Shown one piece after another: positions 37,851-50,380 of a stretch of 64,000 nt of DNA. The stretch is from Homalodisca vitripennis (lineage: Eukaryota; Arthropoda; Insecta; Hemiptera; Cicadellidae), in contig NC_060207.1 in the NCBI RefSeq assembly GCF_021130785.1, positions 5,531,001-5,595,000 of the forward strand, in the 5' to 3' direction. The notes beneath the pieces are model-generated. The model saw only the letters and a list, made by a program, of their open reading frames with translations. It had not been told where the DNA came from and made no database searches. A program made the position numbers and the translations under genes. Position 1 is the stretch's first letter. Each line of letters opens with the position of its first letter.

Positions 37851-40800
37851 AAAGTTCAAATTCCACCCCAAAAGCGTTCCACACAAGACAGTAGAGTTAC
37901 TGTTTGAGGGTTTGCCGTAATATAAGAGTCGCGTCAACTCAGAGGAAGTGATAATAGTGTGCTCTGAAGAGACTTTGTAACCAGTTGAACTGATTAGCCC
38001 TAGAGTGTAAGTGGATTCTTGATTTGCGAATCAAACGACCCGAAACTAGTTTTCCACAAGTACAAGTATGATTAATTTGAGGTGAACGTTAAAATAATAG
38101 GTATCGCGCCAAAAGCCATAAGGGAAGTGATAATGTGTGCTCTGAGCGTTTTGATACCTAGTTTCTGAACGAATGCACGAGAGGTATGGATTTATTTGCG
38201 AAATCAAACCCCCCCGAAAGTTTCACAAGTGCCAGTAAGAATTACTTTGAGGTGAACGATATATAAGGAGCGGTTCGCGCAACCCAGAGTGAATTGATAA
38301 TGATGATGCTCTTATCGTTGTAACCAGTTGACGAGAAAGTCACTAGAGGTATGTGATTGTTTTGCGAATCAAACCCACCGAAAGTTTACACAAGGGTACT
38401 AATTGATAACATTTGAGGTGACGAATAGAAAGAGGTCGGCGGCAACCAGAGGAAGTGGATAATGTTGGAGCTCCTGATGCTTTTTTGGTAACCAGTTGAC
38501 AGATGCCACTAAGGGAATGTGATTTTATTTTGCGAATTCCTAAATCCCCCGAAAGGTTTCACAAGTAGCAGTAGATATAGCTTTGAAGGTGACGTCTATA
38601 AAGAAGTCGCGGCAACCAGAGTGAAGGTGAAAATGTGTGCTCTGAGCTGTAGCTGTTGAAAACCTAGTTGAAACGATGCACTAGAGGTATGTGAGTTATT
38701 TGCGAATCAAAACCCCCCGAAAGTTTCACACAAGTGCAGAGAGATTACTTTGAGGTACGTATAAAAGAGGTCGCGCAACCAGAGGAAGTGCTAATGAGTT
38801 GCTCTGAGCTTTGTACCAGTTTGACGATGCACTAAGGTATGTGAATTATTGCGAATCAAACCCCCGAAAGTTTCACAAGTGCAGTAGATTACCCTTTGAG
38901 GTTACGAGTATATAACAGGTCGCGCAACCAGAGAAGTGGATAAATGTGTGCATCTGAGCTTTGTACCAGTTTGACGATGCACTAGAGGTATGTGATTTAT
39001 TTGCGAATCAATACCCCCAAAAGTTTCACAAGTGCAGAAAGAATACTTTGAAGGTATCGTAATAATAAGAAGGATCGCGCAAACCGAGAGGCAAGTGATA
39101 AGTAGTGTGTGCTCTGAGCTTTGCGTTACCGCAGTTGAACGATGCACTAGAGGTAGGTGTGATTTATATTGCGAATCAACAACCCCCGATAAAGTTTCAC
39201 ACAATGGCAGTAGATTACTTTGAGGATGAACCGTATATAACAGCGGTACGCGGCAACCTAAGGAAGTGATAATGAGAGCGGTGTCTCTGAGAGCTTTGTA
39301 CCAAGTTGACTGACACTAGAGAGTTATTTTATTTGCCAATCAAACCCCGAAAGATTCCACAAGAGGCAGTAGGAGTTACTTTTTAGTTGCTGATATAAAC
39401 GGAGGTCGCGCAACCAGAGGGGAATGATACAATGATATGCTCTGAGCTTTGGTAACCAGTTGACGATGGCACTAGAGGTATTGTGAATATATTTTGCGAA
39501 TCAAAACCCCCAAAAAGTTTCACAAAGTTGCAGAAGTTATATATACTATAAGGTGACGTATATAAGAGGTCGCGCAACCAGAGAGGGAAGTGAAAATGTG
39601 TGTGTGCTCTGAGCTTGTAACCAGTTTGACGATGCACTAGAGGAATAGGACATTTTTTAATATTTGCGAAATCAAACCCCCGAGAAAGTTTCACAAAGGG
39701 AAAACTAGATTGACTTTGATGGACTGACGTATAATTAAGGTCGCGGCAGACCATAGGGAAGTGATAAGTTGTGCTCTGAGCTTTTGAACCAAGTTGACGC
39801 GATCGCGCACTAAGAGGTGTGGAAAAATTTGTTATCAGAATCAAACCCCCCCGAAAGTTTCACAAGACCAGTAGAATTTACTGTGATTTGGACGTTCTAC
39901 TAAAGGGAGGAACGCGCAAACCAGAGGAAGTGGATCAATGGTTGTGCGCTGAGCTTTGGGTACCAGTTGACGATCGTCGCACTAGAGCGGTAATTGATTG
40001 TATTTGCGAATCCAAAAAGCCACCCGACAGTTTTACATCAAGTGCAGTAGAATTACCTTTAGAGTGACGTATATAAAGAGGTCGCGCAACCAGACAGGGG
40101 AAAGTGATAATGGGCGGTGCTCTGATCTATTGTCTACCAAGTTGACAATTTGCACAAGAGGGTGTGATTTATTTGAGCGAATCAAAACCCCCGAAAGTTT
40201 TCACAAGTGCAGTAGTATTACTTTAGGTTGACGTATATAAAGTAGGTCGTACGCAAACCCAAGGCAATGAAAATGTGTGTGCTCTGAGCTTTGTACCCCA
40301 GTTGTACGATGCACTAAGGTGTGATTTACTTTGCGAATCACACCAATCCTCCCGAAAGTTTTCACAAGTGCAGTAGATTACTTTGTGGTGGTACGTATAT
40401 ACATAGCAGTCGCGCACGCAGAGTGAAGTGATAAGGTGGTTGGCTCTGAGCTTTGTACCTAGTTGAATTAGACGATGCACTAGAGGTGTGATTTATTTGC
40501 GAATCAAACCCCCGAAAGTTTCACAGCGTGCAGTAAGATTACTTTGAGTGACGTATATAGAGAGATCGAGCAAGGCAACCAGAGTGAAAGTGATAATGTG
40601 TGCTCTGAAGCTTTGTAAACCTCAGTTGACAATGCACATAGAGGTGTGAATTTATTTGCGAATCAAACCCCCCCAAAGTTTCCACAAGACAGTAGATTAC
40701 TTTGATGTTGACGTTATATAGGAAGAAGGTCGGGCAACCAGAAAGGAAAGTGATAATGTGTGCTGTGTCCTGAGCTGTTGGTACCAGTTGAGCGAATGCA

Positions 40801-41075
40801 CCCTAGAGGTGTGGATTTAATTTGCTATCAAACCCCCGAAGTTTTCACAAGTGCAGTAGATTAACTTTGAGGTGACGTATAACGAAGAGGATCGCAGCAC
40901 CAGAGGAGAGTAGATAACGTGTGTTCTCTGAACTTTGTACCCAGTTGACGATGCACTAGAGTGTGAATTTAAATTTTCGATCTCAAACCCCCGAAAGGTT
41001 TCACAAGTGCAATGAGATATACACTGTTGATGACGACGTATATACATTTAGGTCGCGAGCAACCAGAAGGCAAGG

Positions 41076-41473
41076 AGGGGGCGAGCTAGTAACCGGTTCG
41101 CTATCGCAACTTTCTTTGTGGCACCGATTATAACTTCAGTTCTGAGGAAAGGAATATCAGGAACTATAAATTCCATCTGAAGGTTGGGCACCACAACAGG
41201 CTTCAGTTGCATGTCGCAGGAAAGAAACATCCAAGTCTCGTATGCTTTCGTAGTTGAACGTAAATCAAACGAGAACAAAGTAAGATTACTGAAACAATTG
41301 CTAACCCAAATCAGCTTTATGGGGGCAGCGTATAGCAAAGAATGCCAATTAGCCAGTGCCAGAAGATGTCCACTAAGTATTTGAGATATATAAAAAATGA
41401 ATCCATTCTGTAATTTCTGTTTCTCCAAAAGGGACTCCAAGTCCATTAGCAGAAAATTTCTAATTTGTTTCAA
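41076..41473 (-). other. 141-codon open frame beside the satellite, unrecognised
   Basis: The minus-strand frame 41473-41048 begins with ATG and stays open into the last satellite unit, so its C-terminus comes from repeat sequence. The central part (about 41100-41390) is less AT-rich than its flanks and has a fairly balanced amino-acid composition. The N-terminal half includes a hydrophobic stretch. I recognise no domain. A 66-codon plus-strand frame (41184-41384) overlaps it. It could be a fragment of a mobile element that ends at the array edge, or simply chance. Confidence 0.2.
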
Positions 41474-42394
41474 ACAAATAATGTAAGTGTTTGTAAGTAA
41501 TTTATACAGTTTTAGGGAGATGTGTAATACCCAAATAATTTAAATTTTTCCTGTATGTTATTGGAGAGAAACAAATTAAGGGGCGCCTGTAGGTTTGTTT
41601 GAAGCTAATCTAGGTATTAAACATTTAAAAAAAAATGCATTTCAAATTTTAAAAATAGAATTTTACGGGGAAATTGGTGAGCACCATTTTTTTAAGCTTC
41701 CCAAAATAAATTCAACGATCATAAAAGAAAAAGAAGCAATAAATTGATAAAGTAAAACAGCTGTTTGTCGCTTTCGAGTTACAAAGTATATGATATTATA
41801 TAAACTGAGAGAAATGCAGTCTAAACAAGTTTTGTAAAGTGTTTTCTAGTTTGGTTTTTTGGGTCAAAGCTGTATGTGGGGTTGTTACACTGTGAGCACG
41901 TTTATAGATAACAAAAGAAAAGAGCGTAAAATTAATTGTAAATGTTAGAACAGTAAATAAATAAAGAGTTCATTGATAATCAACGGAACGTTGTGTATTC
42001 AACTTGAATGAAAAAGTGCATTCTGGCAGCGCAGTTGGGAAAATTGATAATATTTTAATATAATCTCTAAATCTGTATAGGATTTCATTAAAATACTGGA
42101 GAAAATGATATGGCCATAAAAAAGGGGAGGCTTGTCTGGGATAGTTTTATTACACAATTCAAACTACTTTCAATTAGTTTATTATATGTTACCCCCTGGC
42201 GCCCTGCGGTTTCAAAAAGTGTGGTTCTTGAAAGACTCTACTTAAAATTTTGGTGAAACAATGGACTTCTGTACACTACTAACTACAGTCCTGGGAGAAA
42301 TTTCCCTGAATAAATATAAATAAAAAAATGGGCTCAATTTATGGTACTACGTTATGTCGTATTTACTTTACCGATGACTGTGACCTGGTAACAC
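41474..42394. other. AT-rich DNA without a gene
   Basis: Closed in all frames. No repeat or RNA feature was seen. Confidence 0.6.
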
Positions 42395-42665
42395 AGTAAA
42401 TAGAGTCACTTTATATTGGGAGCTCAAACTCCCTTTTCTGTGCGATAAACCACCACGAAAAATTTTTTTATCAAAGTCTGAAGAGACAACTTGTAACGTC
42501 GGTGCATCAGTCACCGCTGTTTATTTAAACCATTAGTCGTAAGTCCACATAGTAACAACCAGCAATGAGTCACTTATTGGGAGAGTTAACCCCTTTTCTC
42601 TGCGTAACACCACCACTAATAAATATATTCAAAATCTAAGAGAGACAACTGCAAACGCACACGGA
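42395..42665. repeat. two-copy tandem repeat, about 160-base offset
   Basis: Shared, ordered segments recur: AGTCACTT-TATTGGGAG, CCCTTTTCTCTGCG, ACCACCAC and AAATCTAAGAGAGACAACT. The first copy covers about 42403-42505 and the second about 42565-42660. The copies are clearly diverged. The second copy runs straight into the GC-rich island that follows. Confidence 0.65.
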
Positions 42666-43150
42666 CAAGTCCTCTATTCATATGCGCGCCTACCCGTCGC
42701 GCAAGGGCCGCCTTCGCTCCTAGTCGGCGGGCCGGTTTACCTAACACGCTTTTGTATACATCTGAGATGCGAGTGCGGTGTGCCACATGAAGAATGCCGG
42801 GTAAATTCTGCATGCCCTCTTGCCAACGCCCCATCGTTACCATGAGCGCGTGCGCATCGCTTCCGCTCTGCCCCGGCCGCTCAAGCCGTGTGGGGAACCC
42901 ACCCTTAGCAAACGAGCTCACCTCGCGTCTTCTGGCACGCTCCCCATCCCCAATTAGACAAAACCTCCGATGCGTCAAAGGGTTCGCCCACATGTTCAAA
43001 CCGTGGACCTCCTTGACTCCCAAAGCGCTTCCAGATACCACCTGTCTTGTGTTAAATGTCAGCTTTCCAACCCGTCGGAAGACTCCTCCTCTACCGGGTG
43101 TTTTCTTTCCCCTTTTCTATTTTTCCCCCCTGAAGCGTGGAAACAGTTAA
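42660..43150. other. GC-rich island with overlapping frames on both strands, unresolved
   Basis: This is the most GC-rich non-repetitive stretch in the window. A 141-codon minus-strand frame (43041-42616) and a 118-codon plus-strand frame (42794-43150) overlap almost completely. The minus frame ends inside the two-copy repeat. The minus-strand peptide is rich in Arg, Gly and Ala, and the plus-strand peptide in Pro, Ser and Arg. Neither shows a domain that I can name. Sharp AT-rich borders on both sides suggest an inserted segment or an isolated exon with flanks. I cannot choose a coding strand. Confidence 0.3.
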
Positions 43151-46100
43151 TTAAATGGGACCCTCAGTCTCTCTCAGGGATTTAAAGGAATGCAAGATAT
43201 TGTCTTGAAAATTGTATGTAATGCTGAGTCTACAATACCGATACCGTCTCAGAGTCGGTAATTGCGTGGTCCATAATATTTTAACTCTTAATGAGGCAAA
43301 TATAAAAATGCTTAAACAAAAATGGAATTGTTCTAGTGTTTTTAACCTCCCGTACACAGTTCTTTCTATAATTAATAAAAGTAAGCTATTACGTAATGTA
43401 GTATATAAGTAGGCTCTTTCTAGAGTCGGGAGCCATCTTTAAACATTGTTTAAACTGAACGTCAGTAAGGAACCACCTTGGTCTTGAGGTCCACAAAACT
43501 GTTACCGTCTTTACTAATGTTCATACACTGGGAAATACCAGCCATTTTGATTTTCGTTGACAGTTAAATTATACATTCAGAGTATTTTTAAAATTTTTAG
43601 TTGTACTCCGTCTGATGATTCCCTAATTTAAGTTCCATTACTTAATGTCCTCGAACAGGGAAAAGTAGAGCTCCTGAGCATCTTGGTGATTTTAAAAAAA
43701 AAAAAGACTCGAATCATAAACTTCACTTATATGTAAATAATTCGGTCGAACTTGGTTTTTAAAACCCAGTTTTCTATTGTTTAAAAAGATTAATTTTATT
43801 TTTTACGCTATAAAAAAATCCATTGTTAGTGTTATAACAGAAATTTGAAGTACTATACAAATAAACACTGAACTTAAATTGAAAGGCAATAATGGTTTTA
43901 CGAGTATTCTAATTGTTAGAAGTATCACACCTGAGTTTTGGTGTCAGATAGTTAGGAGGGCAAGAACGCTAGCCAGGCAAAGAGAGTTTGGGTGTGGAGG
44001 GGGGGTCCTGAGACAACTGATACGTTCTCCCGTAGCGCGGCAGAGTAAGACTCCATCTTTAGTTTCCTTAAAATGATCTTCGACCCGTTTCTTTTTTATA
44101 GAGAGCAATCCTTTCAGCGTAACTACATGTCAGTAAAACGGAATTATTTAAATAAAAATAATCGTTATACAAAAATTAAATAAAGTTTAGTTAAAACAAA
44201 AGTCCCGGTGTCCCGCTATTGACCCCCCTCACTTGGCTACAATCCTCGGAATCGAGGAAGAGTAGCACACTATGAAGGACAGCTGCTTGCCTGAATTAGC
44301 CGAATTTAATAAGCTGCAATGGAAAAATATCTACTAATTTTCTTTCTTAATAGAAATCAAATTTTATTCAATATTAACAATTAAATATAGACTTTAAATA
44401 TCGATCACTGGTATTCAGACATTGAATAGATGATACATTTTTCCAGTCTCCTCATAATTAACCCTTTTATCCAACTCCTTTTGCAGTTAGGAATTATACC
44501 TAGTCCTCCTAGAGCAATTTTGGTCATAATATCTGGTGTAAGGTGATAATGGTAAATTTGGGGACTTTGGGTTCGTGTTTTAAACCCTTTAAAATGTAAA
44601 TAAATATATGGGAGATATATGTAATATTTCTAGTGGTGCTGTTTTCACCACTCAACAATTTAGATAACGGAAAAGATTAACTAAAAGCGTGTCAATGCTC
44701 AAACGCATTTTATTTTTTTTTAAAATGAGAAATGTGTCTCCTACAACGGCACCATAAGAATAGAGTTCCCCAGGTTCATGATCCGAATAGTCCGAAAGTG
44801 AGGTAGTGGAGAAACTGATGTCACGATGTTTTCATAACTAATGAGAAGTTGTAACCGGCAGAGTTGGTTCTCCTGCCTTTAAATATTTAGGTTAGTACTA
44901 TTGAAAACCATTCGAAGTTTCATTTGATGATTTCCTCTGTATACAGTTTACTGACGATTAATTCGGTCTATTCAAAGATTAGTCCCTAAAAGGCTTGTCC
45001 CATGTAAACGTAATTTCCCCAGTTAAAAAATTACTTATCTATGAGCTTGGGGTTTGTTTGTGCTGATAGTAAGCAGTTTGTGTATTCATCACTGTATGCA
45101 TAGGTAGGTAAAATAACCGATTTTTAACAAATGAATTAAAGCATGGTTGAAATAAGCCAAAGCAGTAGTATGCGAAGGATGCTTTGAGGTTTGCCTAAAT
45201 AAAAGTTTTCAAGCGTGTACAACGCATTTATTCACTTTCCGAGATATCCGCGGACCAGGAGAACAGCAAAAAGACAGACCCCGTAACATCCAAACACCCT
45301 AAAAAAATATAAATTGTGTGGTTTATCGCCTCATTTAACACTAAAATAACAAAACTACATGGAAAAAAGATTCCACAATTATTTAAACTAGAGCGTTCAG
45401 ATATTTCCAGAGAGATACATTAAATCATAAAAATCTGCAAAAAATTTAAATCTTTAGTTAAAAGAACTAAATTACCTCACAACCAAAAAAATACTATTTA
45501 AACCACATTAATAATCAAAGACAAAAATCTGAATTGCAAGTTAACTTGCAATGACAGTATATGACCATTATTATGGTTGAAAATTTACAAGAAACTAGAT
45601 TAACTTGCAGTGAACCCCAATGAACTCTGTATACTACAGTACAAACTCAAATAGTACAGGAAACAATGTATAGTAAACTTACCTTAAACACAACAATGAT
45701 GCGGAAATAATGTAAGAGAAATGGATAATATCTAAAAGAAGAGGAATAATCAAACAAAACTTAGTAAATACCACACATAATTTTGTATTATCAATAGGCA
45801 TAAAACAAATCTAAAAAAAATAATAATCCTAGTTTTAAAAAACATTAAAACAATTAAATAATACTAAAATAACAAATTGAATTACTATACTCCTTTCGTG
45901 TTTGGTAATAAATTTACATTTTTTAAAAAGAAATTTCTATAACTTGCAATTAGTACACAGTAAAATCTATGTAGGAGTCAAAAACAAAATAAAACATTTA
46001 CTTTCTGTTACTTTTCACTAAACATCTGGTGTACAACTTCATCTTTTGAATTTTTTCATGTCATTTAATAGTATGGAAGAATGAAATGAATACAACTAAT

Positions 46101-47429
46101 GTTCTAAATATTAGATTCGACTTTTTTATAAGGGGACCTTCGTTTTGTCACGAAATAAAAAACCAGAAATTCATATAATAGATTGTTAATCGCTTTATAA
46201 AAATCATGTAAACAAGCCTATCAATTCTATTTTTTTCTTCGTTGATTTAGTACTTGTCTTGTTTGATAGACAAAACGATGTCAACAGATTGTCTCTACCT
46301 GACCGTAATTTTAGAGGACAAAGCTCATCCGCCCGATAAGTTTCCGGAGAACTCAACTAAAATGGGATGGGTTTAGGTGATCTAACGGAAGATTAACTCT
46401 GATGCAGGGCCCCCTCCCTTCACCATACGCTATCCCTTTTTCCTCCCCAAATTAGTCGAATGTGTTCAAACCACTTCAGCTCAGAATCGACCTTATGAGC
46501 CCCCGTGTTCCTCCAATAAATATTCTAACCCCTCTTTATAATTTTACAACCCTCTGTTAGTCTATCTGATTATATCGACCGACAAAATTTCGCAGCAGCT
46601 CATATCTTGAATATCTTATTTGGATAAGGGGCTAACAAGCTCATTATGTGAATGCCGCGACAGTGTTCTAAAAGCAGTATTTAAATAATTCACGATTATA
46701 AGGACCCGGATGATAATGTTAGATGAGCTAAGTTGGAATTTACAAGCTTCCAATTCATTAAATCATCCACCTAAATGCGATCCCTTAAATAATGGAGCGA
46801 AAGTTTCTTTCTTGCGACATCGTAAAAATCAATTGAACTCTTAGGTAGCACTCGACAGAAATGATTCAGACTTTTGAATGATAATTGAGCAGAAGAAGGC
46901 GTTCTTTATATTGAGACAGAAAATCTGTGTGAAGCGTCTTCCCAATATATTATTTCTTTACGTCATTTCTCTGATAAACGCGATTTAAAATATTTCCGAA
47001 ATTTAAAATATTTATATTATTTATATTGTAACTATAATGCATTAATTGAACTCACTCACCTACTATGTTTTGGAGGAAGTAAATTACAATTTAATCAACC
47101 TAAGTAAAACTTATAGGTACAGAAAGTGTTTAAAATTGACTTAAATTGTGTTAGGTTCAATGTATAGAATGTTTTAAAAGACTATCGTTTTATCTTAAAC
47201 AAGGGGCAAAATTTAAAGTTTTCGGTTTAGGGGAAATATACTAATGATAGTTCAAGTATTCCAAAACCTCATCAATAAATGAAAATTATCTTTTCTTCGT
47301 TTAACCATATATTTTATGATTGTTATAATAAAGTTATATAAGCAAAATATCATTACTGTATGCAGGCAGACAAGGGGATTTATTTTACATCTCCCCAAGT
47401 CATGTTGGCGTACTATGCAGTAATACTAA
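43151..47429. other. AT-rich DNA without a supported gene
   Basis: Open frames are short and unrecognisable, including 43879-44076 on the plus strand, which is GC-richer with a G7 run near 43999-44005. A modest GC-richer patch lies at 46310-46540. One 20-base perfect palindrome is listed separately. Confidence 0.5.
45533..45552. repeat. 20-base perfect palindrome
   Basis: ATTGCAAGTTAACTTGCAAT equals its own reverse complement. TTAACTTGCA recurs near 45600-45609, about 60 bases on. No function can be assigned. Confidence 0.6.
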
Positions 47430-47900
47430 CAATATAAGTAACATTACGTTTCAAAGCAGGGAAATCTGATTTCGTCTTGCAGGGTAAGAATAACTAACCT
47501 ATCACAAAACTACAATCAAGTAGGGCCCTATGTAATAAACACAAGTATAGTAACATTAGAGCGGATTCAAGTTGGAATCTGGATTTCTTTCTTCTCATGA
47601 GAAATAACTAACCTAACACATAACTACAAATCAAGGTAGGCCCTATTGTAATAACACAATATCAAGTTCACATTAACGATTCAAGTGGAATCTGATTTCT
47701 TCTTCAGGTAGAATAACTAAACCCTAACACATAACTAACAAGCAAGTAAAAGGGCCAATGTTATAAGTACACAATGAAAGTAACATTACGATTCAAGTGA
47801 GGATATCTAGATTTCTCTTCTGTCATCAGGAGAATAAACTAACCTAAAACTATAACCTACAATCAAGTATGCCTATTGTTAATAACACAATGTAAAATCA
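47430..47900. repeat. tandem array, about 102-bp unit, 4 copies
   Basis: Ordered landmarks are AAGTAACATTACGATTCAAG, TGGAATCTGATTTCTTCTTC, AGGTAGAATAACTAACCTAA, CACATAACTACAATCAAGTA and GGCCTATTGTAATAACACAA. Copies start near 47437, 47549, 47663 and 47776, a spacing of 112-114 against a consensus of about 102. The array is AT-rich, unlike the others, and ends into plain AT-rich DNA. Confidence 0.85.
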
Positions 47901-49059
47901 AAAGTTAAAAACTCTTTTTTTGTAAACATTTTAATATTTTGTAAACAATTGGGGTTTTAAAATTTATTAAAAATTTATTTCACATAACATTTTAAAACCA
48001 TAGTAACCTGAAGAAGAAAACTCAGAATTTTTTCAAAATTTAAACATTTGTTATACAAAAAAAAAGAGGTTTTACAAAAAAAGTGTTAAAAAGTTTGATT
48101 TATATTGTGTCTTATATAATCTTATTTATACAAACAACTTTTTCAAGGGCTACAAAATCCTCTAAAAACATACGTACAATCAAGTTTAAAATAAACAAGA
48201 TAAAACTCATTTACTTTTCTTTAGTTGGTATTTATTCAATGTTTTCTAAATTTTTTTTAAGTGCATGCTTTAGTGTCTTATGTTTGTTCATCGTGCATGG
48301 TGCCATGAAGTCAAGGTAACACAACCTGGCTGTATGTGGACTTATCTGACTTCAGCTAGTATCCATAAAGTTATTTTTCTGTTAAAACGCGTAAGAACGT
48401 AAAACAAATTGTTATTTAACTTTTATTGTAGCACATGATGAATTTAATGATATGATTAGACAAGCGCAAATATAAATGCAAACAATTAAATTATCCTCAA
48501 AGTGTTCGTAACTCTTAAGAATAAATCCGAACTAAATTTATAATCAAACACAAAAGTATAATAACATAAAATAAACTATAAAAAAGTTTGTGGCAATGTC
48601 AATCCACAAATGTGGCGGTCAACTAAAACAACAGTTTAAATGGATTAAATTTTTGAAACAAAATATTTCTACACTTTGAACTAACTTTGTATTTTATCTG
48701 TTTTTTCAATTCATCTAGTGCAATAAGATTTTTTTGTTTGTCCTAGTCTTCTTTTCCTTTATAATTTTTAATTCCAGGTTGAATAGGTAAGAGTTGAATA
48801 ATTCAATGTGCGAGTATTTGATGTTACATAAGCTAAAAGAAAAGCAACAGTATCATGTATTAATTATATTCGGTTCAAATAAAAAACAATCAAAACATTA
48901 TCAAAGACTGCATCCAAAATTAAGGAATTAATGTTCCGCAGCTAGTCTAACCGAGGAAAATCTAGCGTCTGTTTTTGCATAACAGAAGAGTGTTTCTATA
49001 TTCTCTCTAAGCAGATGATGTTCCACATGTTTAGTTTAACATCCGGAGCACAGTACCTC
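47901..49059. other. AT-rich DNA without a gene
   Basis: A 78-codon frame at 48083-48319 has a hydrophobic, Ile/Phe-rich peptide, as expected from AT-rich DNA. I have no other support for it. Confidence 0.5.
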
Positions 49060-50380
49060 ATCTCTGTTGAAGAACCATCATGGGCCCGGGGGAAGGGGTA
49101 ACGGAGCGGCTCGTCCCGATTATGATGATATACAGCTATAGCCATGACGTAAATCCCTACAATAAATTTATTTAAATATACAAAAAAACTATGTGTTTTG
49201 GGTTTCTAGTTCCGAGATAGAAATGAAAGAGAGCGTGAGGGCCCAGCTGCCCGTGGGATCTGGGAGAAGAGAAGCGGGGTGTTGTGAGGCCATATCAATC
49301 ACTTCCCAGGTGGCTACCACCTGTACAGTAGGATCACAGACACCCTTGTTAGGTTAACATTTGAATTTTAAACGGCTGCAATTCGCCGCCGATATACACG
49401 AGTATTAGACGGGTGTGGGTGGCGTGGGGAATCCGCGGGGAGTCCGCCCTGGACGCCAGTACAACACCGCTTGGCCTCAGCGCGAACGGGTATACTTTAT
49501 TCCTGATATGCACACTTTTTACCAAAAAATTTGTTTACATCTATCTCAAATGCGTCAAAGATTCATGGTACAAGTTCGTGGTTTTATATAGCCATGAACA
49601 TTAAGGTCTATGGTGTTGGTTCCATCCTACTTTATATATTTGTAAGAGGGGAAACCTCTTTCCACTGTTATAGACTGACCTCTCCGTCCTCTAGTGTGTG
49701 TCCACCACGATCATCTTCTGACAACGAAGATAAAGGATATTCTGCTTACAGTAGAAGCCTCGATTTGTACCGATGTAAAGTGCATCACGGGGTTGCAAGT
49801 CTGATCTCTTTCCCCTCAGGTGAATAACTACAACACAGAACAACAATTTTTAGTGTAAAAATAAAACGAATCAATAGTCAACCAAAGCTTTTGTCTGCAC
49901 GGAACGCAGACATCAGGAAAATCAAAACATATGAGTTTTGGGGGCAGAACTCCTCAAATAAATTGAAATTCAAACTAAAGAATGCAGGTTACAATATTCT
50001 TACACTGAACGACGAGCTGGGCATGGCGTTGTGTGATACCTGTCAAACATATTATATATTTCATTGCAATAGAATTCCATGTACTAAACATGTTAAAGTA
50101 TATTATAAAATTTAAATTGTGACCAGAATATTTTCATTTGTTGAAGAACGTTTTTGGTCGTTTAAGTTTAATATATTGTATATGTTCAAAAGGAGTACAT
50201 ACCCAGTTGAAATCTTATTTAAAAAAATAAACACAATACCTCATTTAAAAAAAATAATTGTTCCATGTATTAGAAATGTGAACTTTAATTATCTTTTTAT
50301 AACAAATCCAAAGCAATCAGCGTGGCGTCACAAGGAATTAGGCAAGGTTAATAATTTTTTGTATAGAGCAATCTTTTAAA
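49060..50380. other. mixed region with successive short plus-strand frames, unresolved
   Basis: Two GC-richer patches (49080-49120 and 49225-49500) are followed by consecutive plus-strand open frames at 49413-49604, 49531-49827, 49891-50115 and 50119-50379. The third contains a Cys-x2-Cys then Cys-x5-Cys spacing over a short stretch, which might suggest metal binding but is too little to name a domain. The row of frames could be a decayed mobile-element protein broken by frameshifts, but no diagnostic motif is visible. Confidence 0.2.

Larger units (their letters stand above)
36760..41075. repeat. large tandem satellite, about 145-bp unit, about 25 copies
   Basis: The largest feature of the window. 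Ordered landmarks in each unit are ACTTTGAGGTGACGTATATA, GAGGTCGCGCAACCAGAGG, AAGTGATAATGTGTGCTCTG, AGCTTTGTACCAGTTGACG, ATGCACTAGAGGTATGTGAT, TTATTTGCGAATCAAACCCC and CGAAAGTTTCACAAGTGCAG. The cleanest copies, at about 38740-39030, are 149 bases apart and the hand consensus is 145. Average spacing over the whole array is nearer 160 because of inserted bases. The first recognisable copy starts near 36760 and the last, partial copy ends near 41075. Two adenine-rich interruptions are listed separately. Open frames across it, including the window's longest at 153 codons (39844-39383 minus), are by-products, since the unit length is not maintained in frame. Confidence 0.93.

Noticed and set aside
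37642..37937. Phe-rich 'membrane protein' frames, minus strand
   Set aside because: They are translations of the A-rich low-complexity block in the satellite.
39383..39844. Longest open frame of the window (153 codons, minus strand)
   Set aside because: It lies wholly inside the 145-bp satellite, its peptide repeats with the unit, and the frame is kept only by random indels.
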